Shown in pieces: positions 31,366 through 43,539 of a DNA stretch of 64,000 nt (position 1 is its first letter; each line of letters begins with the position of its first letter). The position numbers were made by a program, and so were the translations under genes. Origin of the DNA: Cymbomonas tetramitiformis (lineage: Eukaryota > Chlorophyta > Pyramimonadophyceae > Pyramimonadales > Pyramimonadaceae); NCBI GenBank assembly GCA_001247695.2, contig LGRX02035496.1:9924-73923 (forward strand), read 5' to 3'. Under the pieces are notes generated by a model, which saw nothing but the letters and a program-made list of their open reading frames with translations, was not told the DNA's origin and searched no databases.

Positions 31366-31753
31366 CTTCTTGTTCACTCTGGATGCACACCAACATGGTG
31401 GTGTGCGGAACTCCGGTGACTTCAACAACTTTTATGGTTTATGCTTTTGCTTTTGACATCTACAAGTTATATTCTGGCTTGCTAGCTCGGTGCTTTTCAG
31501 TTGTTTAGCGGGTGCACAATGCCCGTAGGTTTCTGCACCTGTGCTAGCTAGAGGGTTTCCAATTTGTGTTTCAGAATTGCACAGTTGGATTAGCAGTTAG
31601 GTCTGTCAACCTGGCTCCTGCCCTACTAACTTATCTTACATTATCTGACTCTCCTAGACAGTCACCACCCACAGTGCTGGGGTGGTGTGCTGAAATCTGT
31701 ATGGGCAGCCCTGACTGGGAGTCCCGGTCAGGCCCCTATGACATAACCCTATA
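31366..31753 (+). repeat. E7 3' non-coding region and truncated LTR
   Basis: A hairpin (CACCACCCACAGTGCTGGGGTGGTG) precedes the LTR start TGCTGAAATCTG (31689). The LTR matches the one at 59065-59322 (inverted) for about 55 bp and is cut at 31753, where E6 begins. Confidence 0.6.
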
Positions 31754-31935
31754 TGTTGGATATACCCCCAAGATCCGGGGATATATTCACTCAGTGATAG
31801 TTTTCTCAGAATGTAATAAAGTTGATAAGTTAACCCGTTATATGGGCATAAACATTTAGGGTTCTGGTTCGGGTGATAGTCATAAACACTACTACAGGAA
31901 GAGTCACAAAAGTAAGCGGTGTGACAATTCCAGCA
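31754..31935 (-). repeat. E6 3' LTR
   Basis: 182 bp, partner of 45293-45477. 31936-32156 is the non-coding tail between gag and this LTR. Confidence 0.88.
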
Positions 31936-32558
31936 CACCACCTAGTGTGGCGACCGGCCAGCCGAAGTGGAAATCTGTGAACAAACACCATCTACAGCGG
32001 TGGAAACTGAGTTCTAGGGGAAGGCCTGTCCTTTCTGGCAGGGCTGTTCCCAGTCAAGAGTTGAAAATCTGAAACCGGTCCGTCATCGGACCCCTCTGCA
32101 CATACAGCTACGGTCAAATTCACTGTGCAGGAGCGGCATTTTCAACTTTCTAGCCACTAGCTAGTTGGCGGTTGCACTGCCGTGCCAGCCCGTAGTACAG
32201 TCATAGTGCCGCAAATTGAAGTTGCCGATGCCGTGATTGAATCATTCGTGGAGTCACAGAAGAAGTCTGAGAAGTCTCGATCGCCGTGTGAGGGACCTTC
32301 CCCCTCCTCCTCGTCTGTAGTAGGTCCCGGTGAATAATCCGGTGACGGCGGAGCATCCCAGTGCAGCGGTGGAGGGAGCGGGTGTACCGGGACATAAAGC
32401 CCAATGTTTGCATTCTGAAGCCCCTGCCGAGCACGGTGCCGGCCGTGCCGGCGCGGTGGAATAGCAGCCGGTGCCGCAGTGCCCAAGCCGGCCTCGCAGC
32501 ATGTCAACGCCGTAAAAGTTAATGGAGATGTGCTCGTAGCTGCCTCAGCAACACCACC

Positions 32559-35500
32559 CCCTACAAAATAAGGATTATTCCAAGGGCTTGGACCGTCGGC
32601 TTGGAACCCCATAGGACCCGGTAGGACAGGTATGTGTTTGAGAGGCGTTGGCGTTAACACTGGGAATTCCAAGGGCTTGGACAGCAAATGTCCAGGTCCA
32701 AGCCCCGTCCAAGCCGCGGTCCAAGGGCTTGGACCTGGACATTTGCTATCCAAGCCCTTGGAACCCCCTTGGAATTTACATAAAATTCCAATCGGTTTCC
32801 AAGCCGTTGGACCGTCGGTTTGGAATACCGTAGGACCCATTTGGACCGTCGGCTTGGAACCCCGTTGGACCCGCTTGGACCATCGGCTTGGATTCCCATA
32901 GGATTTTTTTAGATTGGCGATTCCAAGGGGGTTCCAAATGCTTGGACGGGGCTCGGACCTTGTTAAACGGGCATTCCAATGGGGTTCCAAAGGCTTGGAC
33001 GGGGCTTAGACTCTGCCAAACGGTGATTCCGAGGAGGGTCCAAGGGCTTGGACGCTGCAAAAAAACAGGTTCCAAAGGGGTTCCAAAGACTTGGACGGGT
33101 CTTGGACTCCGTCAAAAGAAGTTTCCGAGGGGGTTCCAAGGGCTTGGATAGGGCTTGGACTCAGTTAAACAGAGATTCCAACGTGATTCCAAGGGCTTGG
33201 AAGCTGTTAAATTAAGGTTCCAAGCGAGTTCCGAGGGCTTGGACGGGGCTTAGAATCTGTTAAACGAGAATTGCATGGCCAGGTTCCATTGTTCCAAAGC
33301 TTTGGAACAATGTTTCCAAAAGCTTGGACGGACATGTTCCAAAGGCTTGGAACCATGGTTCCAAATACATTTATTTTGCTTCATACATTTCATTAATTTC
33401 AAACGCTTGGAACCGCATTTCCAACGATTTGGAACAACGTTTCCAAAAGGCTTAAACATATATGGCTCCAAAGGCTTAACGGACATGGTTCCAAAGACTT
33501 GGAACCATGGCTCCAAATACATTTACAGTGAGAATATGCAGGTATGCAGGGTTAAGGGGTACTGCGCAGTTCCAAAATACACTTGCAATTGTTGCTACAT
33601 TGTTTTCATGTTTCTTTGCACACATACATTATGATGTCGTGTGCATGCTGTACACAGAAAGTTTAAAGGTTGCGATGCTAAGTTGCAAATACGTCATCAT
33701 CATTGGATAAATAACATTACTTGACAGAGTTACAAGTGCGTGGGATCTAGGTTCAGGCTAATAATGCTATCACAAGTCAGGGATTCTACCGAAAGCTGCA
33801 AGCTTTCGAAACTACTCTTAAAACTACTCTAATTAGTTTGAAACTTTTAAATTGAAATCTGTTCCGCTAATTGCAAGCACTGACGCACTTGAAACACGAC
33901 CTGCGAACATGCCGTAAAACAGAACAAAATCAGCGTTCATCAGACGCCGAACCGCAAGTAAAATAATAAACTTCAGTCAACGAAACGCAAATCAGATCCA
34001 ACGTTTAAACAGTCTTACCTGCGATAGAGCAATTCTCGACCCGGGCGGTACCAATCCCTGAAAAAGTAAAACACAAAGCTCAGTTCTACACGCATATGTG
34101 GAAAACATACCGGCGTGTTATGGCCGATTCTCGAGCATCGGTACTATTTTGGGCTGACGCTATTTTTAAAAGTGCAGGTTTGTGGGATTAATGATACGGT
34201 GTTGCTACTACGATGATGCTGAACTGTTTTCAAACAAAATGCTGAAAACAACTCTGCGCGCGCAACATGCAAGGCTGCTAGATAACGGCAGGTACGTTCA
34301 AGAACTGTCGTTGCGGCATTCTCAGTGTCACAGCGAATTGAACCCGTACCGTTTGAATAACTCCGCCGCAGATATCTTTCAGACTTCCTGGAATCGCGTT
34401 TACGTCCCGGACCCGAGCGTCACCGGAGAATTTCCTGCAGATCTCCACAAAGTAATCTTGCGAAAAATGAGAAGAAAGAAGACACGGCTAAGCTCATATA
34501 GATAATTACAGTACAAACCTGGACATACAATACTGCAAGTCTTCGACGGCGTTGAGGTGAAATATGAAGTGTGAATTGTTAAAGTGTGAAATATGAATTG
34601 GATGCGCCTTGGAATCCGTCAAACGCAAGTTCCGAAGCGGTTCCAAACCATTGGACTAAGCCTGGACACCATAAGATATCACTTCCATAATCGTTCCAAA
34701 GGCTTGGACGGTCTTGAACTGCACGTAGCAAGAATGATCGGTCCAGAGAATTGTCAGTCTATATATCAAGCACTTGCTCATAGCGTTCCGCTCTCAGATC
34801 GGGAAGTTCCAAGGGCTTGGAATTTCGGAACACGCTCCCGTGTTGCCCAGAGACTGGGCCTGTGGGGTTCCAAGCCGTGGAGCCTCCGGGCTCGAGCTTC
34901 ATTCCTCGTACTAACAAGGTCCAAGGGCTTGGAATCTTTTGAAACCCACGCCCGTGCTGCGCAGAGACCGATCCTATGGGGTTCCAAGCCGTTGAGCCTC
35001 CGGGTTTGAGCTTCATTCCTCGTACTAACAAGGTCCAAGGGCTTGGAATCTTTTGAAACCCTCGCACGTGCTGCGCTGAGACCGGTCCAATGGGGTTCCA
35101 AGCCGTTGAGCCTCCGGGTTCGAGCTTCATTACTCGTACTAGCAAGTTCCAAAGGCTTGGAATCTTTTGAAACCACGCCCGTGCTGCGCGGAGACCGGTC
35201 CAATGGGGTTCCAAGCCGTTGAACCTCCGATTTCAGACTGCCGACCTCAGACTGGAAAGTTCCAAAGGCTTGGAATTGTCCAAAATGAATTCCAAACCGT
35301 TGGAACCGCCTTGGACCGACGACTTCGGTCATACGTAATCCGAGGACATAGGTCCAACGGCTTGGAATCGACCAGGACCCGTTGGACTAACAAATTTCGG
35401 TCCAGCCCCTTGGAACCCCGTAGGACCATCGGCTTGGAACCCCATAGGACTCAGACTAGGGAAAAACCCAAAGCTTCACCTTGCAATTCCTGGCGGTTTC

Positions 35501-35595
35501 CAAAGGCTTGGAATTTTACCAAATATTTTCAGGACGGTTCCGGGCGCCCGGAATGGTGCCGTCCAAGCCTTTGGAATAATCCCTATTTTGTAGGG
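32559..35595. mobile_element. 3-bp-TSD DNA transposon built from CCAAGGGCTTGG repeats
   Basis: The ends are CCCTACAAAATAAGGATTAT and its inverted, slightly diverged copy, inside a 3-bp duplication ACC (32556-32558, 35596-35598). Removing it restores the E6 gag frame. A 3-bp duplication fits PIF/Harbinger or CACTA elements. Both flanks (32570-33530 and 34600-35580) are packed with dozens of short palindromic repeats of the form TTCCAAGGGCTTGGAA, 25-50 bp apart. At 34800-35270 four units of about 120 bp each include one. The central 33540-34590 is AT-rich with one unremarkable 107-aa frame (34182-34505). No transposase was found. Confidence 0.8.
34800..35270 (+). repeat. Four tandem units of about 120 bp
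   Basis: Each unit runs from GGTCCAAGGGCTTGGAAT through CGTGCTGCGC and GGGGTTCCAAGCCGTTGAGC to CTCGTACTA. Long minus-strand frames across it are repeat artefacts. Confidence 0.8.
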
Positions 35596-35795
35596 ACCGA
35601 CCTCCAGGCCGGTGCGGTCCGGTGCGCGCGCCTCGTCAAGAGTCGCAGCGGAGAGTGGCGCCGCGGTGGCGCAAACACAAAAGAGTGCACACACCATCAC
35701 AACAATTGCCGAAGAGCGGCCAAACCCCCAAGGCGGTGTACCGCATCCCTGACGAGGTGCTGGAGGCTGCAGAACCGCATCCTCACTGTCAGTAG

Positions 35796-37117
35796 TGTCT
35801 ATTGCCAAATCGGTGGGTTTACCCACCGTAACACGCTGTTACGGTGGGTAAACCAACCCTACGATTTTGGCGCGTAACGGGATCGTTACGCGGTTCCGCA
35901 AGAAATGTGACATTATAGTGACCAACTAGACACCTAAAACCAATACTAAAAGTACTCGGGGGTCAATAGACTTGGCGGCAGACGCTGTTAAACATGCCTC
36001 CTATTGCGCTCAACTTGAGAAAACGTGAGAAAATTGATAGGGTGTGAGTTATGCATTCCCGCTGGTGCGTGTGGGCGGGAATGAGATGTCCAGGAGTTTG
36101 TTGGGCAATGCCCCAACCCCCTTGACTATAGCTTGAAGGCTCGAGTGACCGCATGTGACCAGGACAAAGCACCTGGCAAGCGATTCGAAGTGACGTTCGA
36201 ATATGACGGAGACACGCACGCGAAGTCCCTCGTCTTCGTCACCGCGTATTTGCACTTGGGTGAATACATAACAATACACATGCTTAAAACATACTGTAAT
36301 GGATTGCCTTGTTGAGATGAAAAACGTTTGGTCTATGAATGTATTTTGACGTATAAACTTTTGCAGCTGCTTGAGCTGTGCCCATTGACGTGAACTTATT
36401 TTCCCCACGAAACACTATGAAAATAACGGATTTTGGCCAATTTTAGGGCTTAACGAACCCCGACACCCCCATGGTAACGTAGCATGCCTACGATATGCAT
36501 GTGCCTCCCCAAGTGATGTACATCAAAACTTAACATTGCCAACTATCATATATGAAGTGCCAACCCTAAGATCGCATACTAGCGCCTCCCTCCATACGGC
36601 ACGGATCTACCAATATTTGTAACACGTGTAAACCCACCGTAAGCAAATTTCCCAACCCACCATAATATTTGGCAACTTCATGCGCCTCTTACATATCGAA
36701 ACACCTTAGAATGGTGCAAAGTGTGTTTTCCATGTTCGAAGGGACTCTTAATGCGTGCCATGAAACATAGGTTTGAGACCATATACGCCGTTACGTAGAA
36801 GCTTTGGGTTGTTTAACTCCTATGCTGGCATGACATTTTATTAGTACTTCCACAACATGCATGCCTAGGTTTCAACTTTTGAAATGTGTATATTCCGACA
36901 TATGGGAATGTGATGGGAACCAAATTATTCATGACATCGTCCGGCACAATGTAAGCCGTCGAATGCCCTGCGTAGGGGTGTCTAAGGGGTCCAAACCGGC
37001 GGTTATTGGGGGGTAAATCGACATTAATCTTACTGCGAAAACGGAGTAAAAGCCAGTATAGGAGTTAAAAACGTCATTACGGTGGGTTAACCCACCGTAC
37101 CCATTTGGCAATAGACA
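35796..37117. mobile_element. TGT/ACA-ended transposon with 4-bp TSD, copy A
   Basis: The termini TGTCTATTGCCAAAT and ATTTGGCAATAGACA are inverted repeats flanked by GTAG (35792-35795, 37118-37121); removal restores the gag frame. Next to the left end is a double palindrome, ACCCACCGTAACACG / TGTTACGGTGGGT. A 4-bp duplication and TGT ends resemble Ginger-type elements, whose enzyme is an integrase. The interior (35880-37080) has one exon-like frame (36133-36255: KARVTACDQDKAPGKRFEV..YDGD) that resembles a Tudor-like domain; otherwise it is non-coding. Confidence 0.75.
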
Positions 37118-37355
37118 GTAGGGTCATACTTAGCAGCAGACCCGTCCACATCGCTGTCGTAAGAGTGGGTCTCCGACTCGGCGTGCATATACCGCATCGC
37201 CAATGCTCTGCCCTCCGCCGTAACGGAGAGCCCCCCCACCTGCGCGATCCTGTCCGCAAAGCAGAGGTCGGGCTCGTGTGCGTGCACGGGGATCCACCGG
37301 CAGCACGCCACCGTCGTCGGACGCATCCGACTCGTCATGGCAGACATGCGTGATT

Positions 37356-37647
37356 CAGGGAAGATATCTTTCCGTTGAGCTGGTACGGCCCCAAATCAAA
37401 AATCATTTCGGCCCGTCTTCGGCCCGCCCGGTCCGAACTACAAAATGCCCGCCGCAGGCGCGAAAATTTTAATCTTAAGTATGGGAAAATGCAAAAATCG
37501 CAAAATTTTCATCAAATTTTTAGAAATTTGCGCCAAATTGGTTCGGCCCCAAAGCAATTTCTCTTTCGGTCCCTCTTCGGCCCGGGCCTCATTTTGGCGA
37601 CTCAATTCGGCCCGGGGCCGGCCAATCGGGGTAAGATATCTTCCCTG
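37356..37647 (-). mobile_element. hAT MITE, GATATC family, copy 2
   Basis: 292 bp, same ends (CAGGGAAGATATCTT / AAGATATCTTCCCTG) and interior as copy 1 but inverted, with a perfect 8-bp duplication GCGTGATT (37348-37355, 37648-37655). It lies in the E6 gag. Confidence 0.92.
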
Positions 37648-39467
37648 GCGTGATTGCCGCCGGCGGTGGCGCCGGCGGTGCGTCCTCGCGGACATGCGTG
37701 CAAGCGACAGTCGAGATTCCGCTTGCCACACCACCTACTGTGAAGCCCCCCATGTGGGTGACAGGCTGGCAGTAGGGCAGGAAGTCCCGCAACGCACCAT
37801 CTTCCGGCTCCGGCTCGAGCCCGAAGGCACACGCCGAAACGCCGTCAAGCATCTCCGGCTTGCCCCCCGCCAGAAGGCAGAGCGCGTCGAATCTCTCGCC
37901 GTCGTGCTCGTCCATCGCCGCCTGGACCTGCTCCGCCAGTAAGTCGTTCTCGATGTCGCCGAGGGAGAAGCTGTGGAAGCTTCCCCCAGTGCCGTGCTTG
38001 CCGCCATTCGGGCAGTCGCGGTGCCAGTGGCGCGCGTCGTCCTTCTTGCATGTAGAATTTTCGCAAAACGGGACGAAGTCGCCGCTGCCCTTGTGAAAGG
38101 CAACGCGCTTCTTCCCATGCGACTGCGACCAGTTCCCCCCAGCCGGGAGGTCACCGGCTGCAAACCGTACGCCGGAGCGGCCTCCCCCGTTGCCGATTTT
38201 GTGCTTGTCCGCACGCGGGGCAAACCCCTTGCCGTTGACCTTGTCCGTCAAGACCTTCATCTGCCGCTTCACGTCGAGGATGATGGCCGTGAGTTCGGAC
38301 AGCTGCGAGCCGTCACCGTCAGTGGCCACGGCTGCTGCGGACAGGGTACGTGTGGCAGTGTGCGTACCGGCCTGGACGTGTCGTGCGTAGCACTCGATCA
38401 CCCATTGCTGCATGGTCAAGAGGTCGACGGCTGCCCGCTGCTGGTGCGTGAACAGCCGTGACACCACCGGCGCGTAGAACACCGGATCCAGCGCCGTGAT
38501 AAAGAGCTCCTTAACCTCGTCATCGTCCAAGGTGTTCCTCCTCCTTGCGGACCGCACATTCTACACATTTGGGGAGTTTGGGAGTTTTGGGAGTTGGGGA
38601 GTTTTACAATGGGAGGCCCTGAAAAAATTGAAAATTTGCCCGAATCTAGGGTTTAAGATTTTCCCGAGTTGAATGTAATTTTATTTAATTTTCCGGTTGT
38701 TTTAGGGTTTAAGAAATATTCCTGATTTTCACTAAAAAAATCATCTTTTTCAGCCTGAATTCAGGAAGGTTTATGGGGGTTTTTGTGTTAAGAAAACATA
38801 AATTTTCAATTGAACTTGTACAATATTTCATGCTTTTTTAAGCTTCAATTTTTTTTTCGAAACTCGGTAGCAAAATGATACTTTTTACGTCTGATTTTTA
38901 TGAAATATGTTTTTGGGGGTTCATCGATGAACCCCTTTTATTTTTTTCTAGTTTTATATGAATTTCAGGCCTTTTTGGGAGTTGGGGAGTTTTACAAGGG
39001 GAGGCCCTGAAAAAAATTGAAAATTTGACCGAATCTAGGGTTTAAGATTTTCCCGAGTTGAATGTAATTTTATTTAATTTTCCGGTTGTTTTAGGGTTTA
39101 AGAAATATTCCTGATTTTCACTAAAAAATCATCTTTTTCAGCCTGAATTAAGGAAGATTTTTGGGGATTTTTGTACTAGGAAAACATAAATTTTAAATTA
39201 AACTTGTACAATATTTGCCGCATATTTGAGCTTCAAAAAGATTTCCGAGAATCGATGGCAAAATGATACCTTTTACGCCTGATTTCATGAAATGTGTTTT
39301 TTGGGGTTCATCCATGAACCCCAACGATTTTTTTATGTTTTTTTTATGAATTTCATGCCTTTTGGGGGTTTCGAAAATTTTCGGAATTTTGGTTAAAAAA
39401 ACCTTAATTTTTTTACCACTTTCAGAAATTTCTTTGGTTGGCTTTGTCTCTATTTTTGCAGACGCTG

Positions 39468-40430
39468 ACAGATGGTGGGCCGAAGGCCCATGGGGAGTTG
39501 GGATAAAGGGTGAGGGAGGAGGAAAATTCGGTGGGCCGAAGGCCCGTGGGGAGCCGGGAGAAAGGGGGAAGGGAGGGAAATTGCGGCCCGAAGGCCCGCG
39601 GGGGAACGGGGGGGGAGGGAAAATTGCGGGCCGAAGGCCCGCGGGGAGGCCAGGATAAAGGGTGAGGAGGAAATTTGGTGGAGCCGAAGGCCATTGGGAA
39701 GCTCCAGGAAGGGGGAGGAGAGGGAAAATTGCGGGCCGAAGGCCGTAGGGAGCTGGGAAGGGGGGGGGAGGAGGGAATAAATTGCGGGCCGAAGGCCCGC
39801 GGGGAGCTGGGAAAAAGGGGGACCGGGGGAGAGTGAACATTGCGGGCCTAAGCCTCGCGGGGAGCCGGGGAAAAGGTGGAAGGGAGAGGGAAAATTGCGG
39901 GCCGAAGGCCCTTGGGGAGCTGGGATAAAGGGTGAGGGAGGGGGAGGATTCGGTGGGCCGAAGGCCCGCGGGGAGCCGGGAGAAAGGGGGAAGGGGAGAA
40001 ATTCAGGCCGGGCCTCGCGGGGAGCCGGGAAAAAGGGTGAGGGAGGGGGAAATGCAGGGCTGAAGGCCCGTGGGGAGGTGGGAAGCGGGGGGAGGGAGAG
40101 GGAAATTGGTGGCCCGAGTGTCCAGTGGGGAGTCTGGAAGGGGGGAGTGAGGGATGAATCAGGGCCGAAGGCCCGCGGGGAGCTGGGAAAAAGGGGGACC
40201 GGGGGAGAGGGAAAATTGCGGGCCTAAGCCTCGCGGGGAGCCGGGGAAAAGGTGGAAGGGAGAGGGAAAATTGCGGGCCGAAGGCCCTTGGGGAGCTGGG
40301 ATAAAGGGTGAGGGAGGGGGAAGATTCGGTGGGCCGAAGGCCCGCGGGGAGCCGGGAGAAAGGGGGAAGGGAGGAAAATTGCGGGACGAAGGCCCGCGGG
40401 GAGCTGGGAAAAAGGGGGAGAGGAAAGGGA
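39468..40430 (+). repeat. GC-rich satellite of the foldback element
   Basis: About 17-20 degenerate units of 40-65 bp based on GGGCCGAAGGCCCGCGGGGA followed by GCNGGGA-AAGGGGGA-GGGA-AAATT. One strand is almost free of T. A larger unit of about 365 bp is also repeated (compare 39840-39990 with 40205-40360). Open frames in it are artefacts. Confidence 0.9.
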
Positions 40431-40654
40431 TTTAAAAAAAATATATATATATAAGGTTGTATGTATATATATAATCGTGAAAAGAAGAACTGTTGAAGCT
40501 CCGGAGAAGCCGCTTCGAAGTTGAGAGTGCCTGTTCACTGCGGCGCTAGAAAAAGTGTGGTAAAAGCGCAAAGATTTAAAGTCAAAAGAAACAAGCAAAC
40601 ATGCCTCCAAAAAACTGCGCTGAAAAAGGTAGAAAAGAGACAAGGTTAGAAAAG

Positions 40655-41100
40655 AGTTCATCGATGAACGCTTTTTAAAAAACACTGCTAAAGAAACAAG
40701 TGTTTTGACCGGTTTAAAGAAAAGTGTTCATCGATGAACGCTTTCTTTATTTTGTTGCTGAAGCTTGAGTTTTTTAAATTGTTTTTAAGAAAGCGTCCAT
40801 CGATGAGCGCTTTTCTTAGTTTTCCTTGTATTTTTCTTAAAACTTTGCGCTTTGGAGTTGCAAAAGCTGCGATATTTCTGTGTGATTCAGCTTTTTTCTC
40901 AGGAAAAAAAATAGGGAAAGCAAGGAAAGCGTTCATCGATGGACGCTTTTCTTAAAAACAGTTTAAAATACTCAAGTTTCAGTAATAAAATAAAGAAAGA
41001 GTTCATCGATGAACGCTTTTCTTTAAACCGGTAAAAAAACCTGTTTCTTTAGCAGTGTTTTTTTAAAAGCGTTCATCGATGAACGCTTTTTAAAAACTCA
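40655..41100. repeat. ATCGATGAACGC palindrome cluster
   Basis: Seven copies of GCGTTCATCGATGAACGC-like palindromes (some AAGAGTTCATCGATGAACGC, one ending GATGGACGC) with AAAGAAAAG spacers. The block 40660-40790 is repeated as an inverted copy at 40930-41080, so the centre is itself a hairpin. Confidence 0.8.
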
Positions 41101-41154
41101 TCTCTTTTTACATCTGTTCAGGACAGTTCTTGAAGAAGTGTCCTAAGGAAATCT

Positions 41155-42290
41155 GCAAGAGGTTTAAAAGGTTAAAGATCTCAGTGTTAAATATGTTTAA
41201 GAATGTCTTTGCGCAAGCATCCACTCAATTGCTTAAGCAAACTATACAACACCGCATTTGAAGTCAAAAAGAGCTTTACAATTATCTTTGCGCAAGCTTC
41301 TAAATCTGCTTAGTGAAGATGTTTGAGGATGTTTTTACGCAAAGATCTTTGCTTTAAAGATCTTTGCGCAAGCTTGGATCCACTTACTTTCATTTGCTTT
41401 TAAAGTATTGAACTTTGCGACACCGCAAAGTCTAAAGAAACTCTTCACAGACACCTTTGCGCAAGCTTTTAAATATTCTGCTTGCTAAAGATGTTTGAGA
41501 AAGTCTTTGCGCAAAGATCTTTGCTTCAAAGATCTTTTCGCAAGCTTCCACCAACTCTCAATTGCCTAAGCAAACTTTGCGACAAAGTCTAATGAGCTTT
41601 AATACCAACATCTTTCCACAAGCTTTTAGTTCTGCTTGTTAAATATGTTTAAGAATGACTTTGCGCAAGTTGCGTCCACCAACTCTCAATTGCTTAAGCA
41701 AACTATACGACACCGCAAAGTCAAAAAGAGCTTTACCTTTAATAATATCTTTGCGCAAGCTTTTAAATCTGCTTGGTGAAGATGTTTGAGAATGTCTTTA
41801 CGCAAAGATCTTTGCTTTAAAGATCTTTGCGCTTCAAGCATCCACCAACTCTTATTTGCTTTTAAAGTATTGAACTTTGCGACACCGCAAAGTCTAAAGA
41901 GCTTTACAGTTATCTTTGCGCAAGCTTTTAAATATTCTGCTTGCTAAAGATGTTTGAGAAAGTCTTTGCGCAAAGATCTTTGCTTCAAAGATCTTTTCGC
42001 AAACATGAACCACCAACTCTGGATTGCTTAAGCAAACTTTGCGACACCGCAAAGTCTAAAGAGCGTTACAAACCTCTTTGCGCAAGCTTTAAAATCTGCT
42101 TGTTAAAGATGTTTGAAAAGTCTTTGCGCAAAGATCTTTGCTTCAAAGATCTTTGCTTCAAAGATCTTTGCTTCAAAGATCTTTGCTTCAAAGATCTAAG
42201 TTGCTTCAAAGATCTTTGCTTCAAAAATCTTTGCAACTCGCAATTGCATTTAAAGCAAACTCTGCGAAACCTTAACAAAGAGCTTTGAGA
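41155..42290 (+). repeat. TTTGCGCAAAGATCTTTGC satellite
   Basis: Repeated units of about 150-260 bp contain CTTTGCGCAAGCTTTTAAAT, GCGCAAAGATCTTTGCTT and CACCAACTC..AATTGCTTAAGCAAAC. It ends in a short-unit run of CTTTGCTTCAAAGAT (42130-42235). Confidence 0.85.
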
Positions 42291-43539
42291 GGATCTTTGA
42301 AGCGCTTCCCGAAGCTTCTAAGTCTGCTAAGTCCGCACTCTCACCTTCAAAGCGGCTTCTTAAGAGGTTCAGCTTTTCTTCTTCTCACGATTATATTCAA
42401 AATAAAAAATTCACAATTGCATATCCCCCCCTCCCCCCGAATTTTGCATTATCGCCTTCAAAGCGGTTTCTTAAGAGCTTCAACTTTTCTTCTTCTCACG
42501 ATTATATTCAAAATTAAAAAAATCACAGTTGAATTTGCCCCCCCGAATTTTGCACTCTCGCCTTCAAAGCCGCTTCTTAAAAAATTAAGGTTTTTTTAAC
42601 CAAAATTCCGAAAATTTTCGAAACTCCCAAAAGGCATGAAATTCATAAAAAAACATAAAAAAATCGTTGGGGTTCATGGATGAACCCCAAAAAATACATT
42701 TCATGAAATCAGGCGTAAAAGGTATCATTTTGCCATCGATTCTCGGAAATCTTTTTGAAGCTCAAATATGCGGCAAATATTGTACAAGTTTAATTTAAAA
42801 TTTATGTTTTCCTAGTACAAAAATCCCCAAAAATCTTCCTTAATTCAGGCTGAAAAAGATGATTTTTTTAGTGAAAATCAGGAATATTTCTTAAACCCTA
42901 AAACAACCGGAAAATTGAATAAAATTACATTCAACTCGGGAAAATCTTAAACCCTAGATTCGGTCAAATTTTTATTTTTTTCAGGGCCTCCCCTTGTAAA
43001 ACTCCCCAACTCCCAAAAAGGCCTGAAATTCATATAAAACTAGAAAAAAATAAAAGGGGTTCATCGATGAACCCCCAAAAACATATTTCATAAAAATCAG
43101 ACGTAAAAAGTATCATTTTGCTACCGAGTTTCGAAAAAAAAATTGAAGCTTAAAAATGCATGAAATATTGTACAAGTTCAATTGAAAATTTATGTTTTCT
43201 TAACACAAAAAACCCCATAAACCTTCCTTAATTCAGGCTGAAAAAGATGATTTTTTTAGTGAAAATCAGGAATATTTCTTAAACCCTAAAACAACCGGAA
43301 AATTAAATAAAATTAAATTCAACTCGGGAAAATCTTAAACCCTAGATTCGGTCAAATTTTCAATTTTTTCAGGGCCTCCCATTGTAAAACTCCCCAACTC
43401 CCAAAACTCCCAAACTCCCCAATTGCGTTTGGTGCGGACCGCAAGGCCGCGTTGAAGTCCGTGACGGACTCCGACGGGTCGGTGTAGGCCTTGAAGCGGA
43501 CGCCAAGGAGGTCCGATGTTCCCTGAAAGGGTGCACCGG

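Larger units (their letters stand above)
38557..43433. mobile_element. Giant foldback/MULE-like element, 4877 bp, non-coding
   Basis: A 10-bp duplication GCGGACCGCA (38547-38556, 43434-43443) flanks near-identical inverted arms of about 860 bp (38557-39415 and 42577-43433). Each arm is itself a tandem pair of about 400-bp units (both with GGGAGTTGGGGAGTTTTACA, TAGGGTTTAAG and a TTCATCGATGAACCCC-type palindrome). Between the arms are three satellites listed separately. A duplication of 9-11 bp with very long TIRs fits Mutator-like elements, but no transposase is present. Removal restores the E6 gag frame. Confidence 0.88.

Noticed and set aside
34759..35332. Frames of 150-184 aa with repeated RRLNGLEPHWTG-type peptides
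   Set aside because: They arise from the four 120-bp DNA repeats in a transposon.
39193..40435. Proline/glycine-rich frames of about 90-215 aa
   Set aside because: They follow the GC satellite and the foldback arms; there is no start context or domain, and the opposite strand is equally open.
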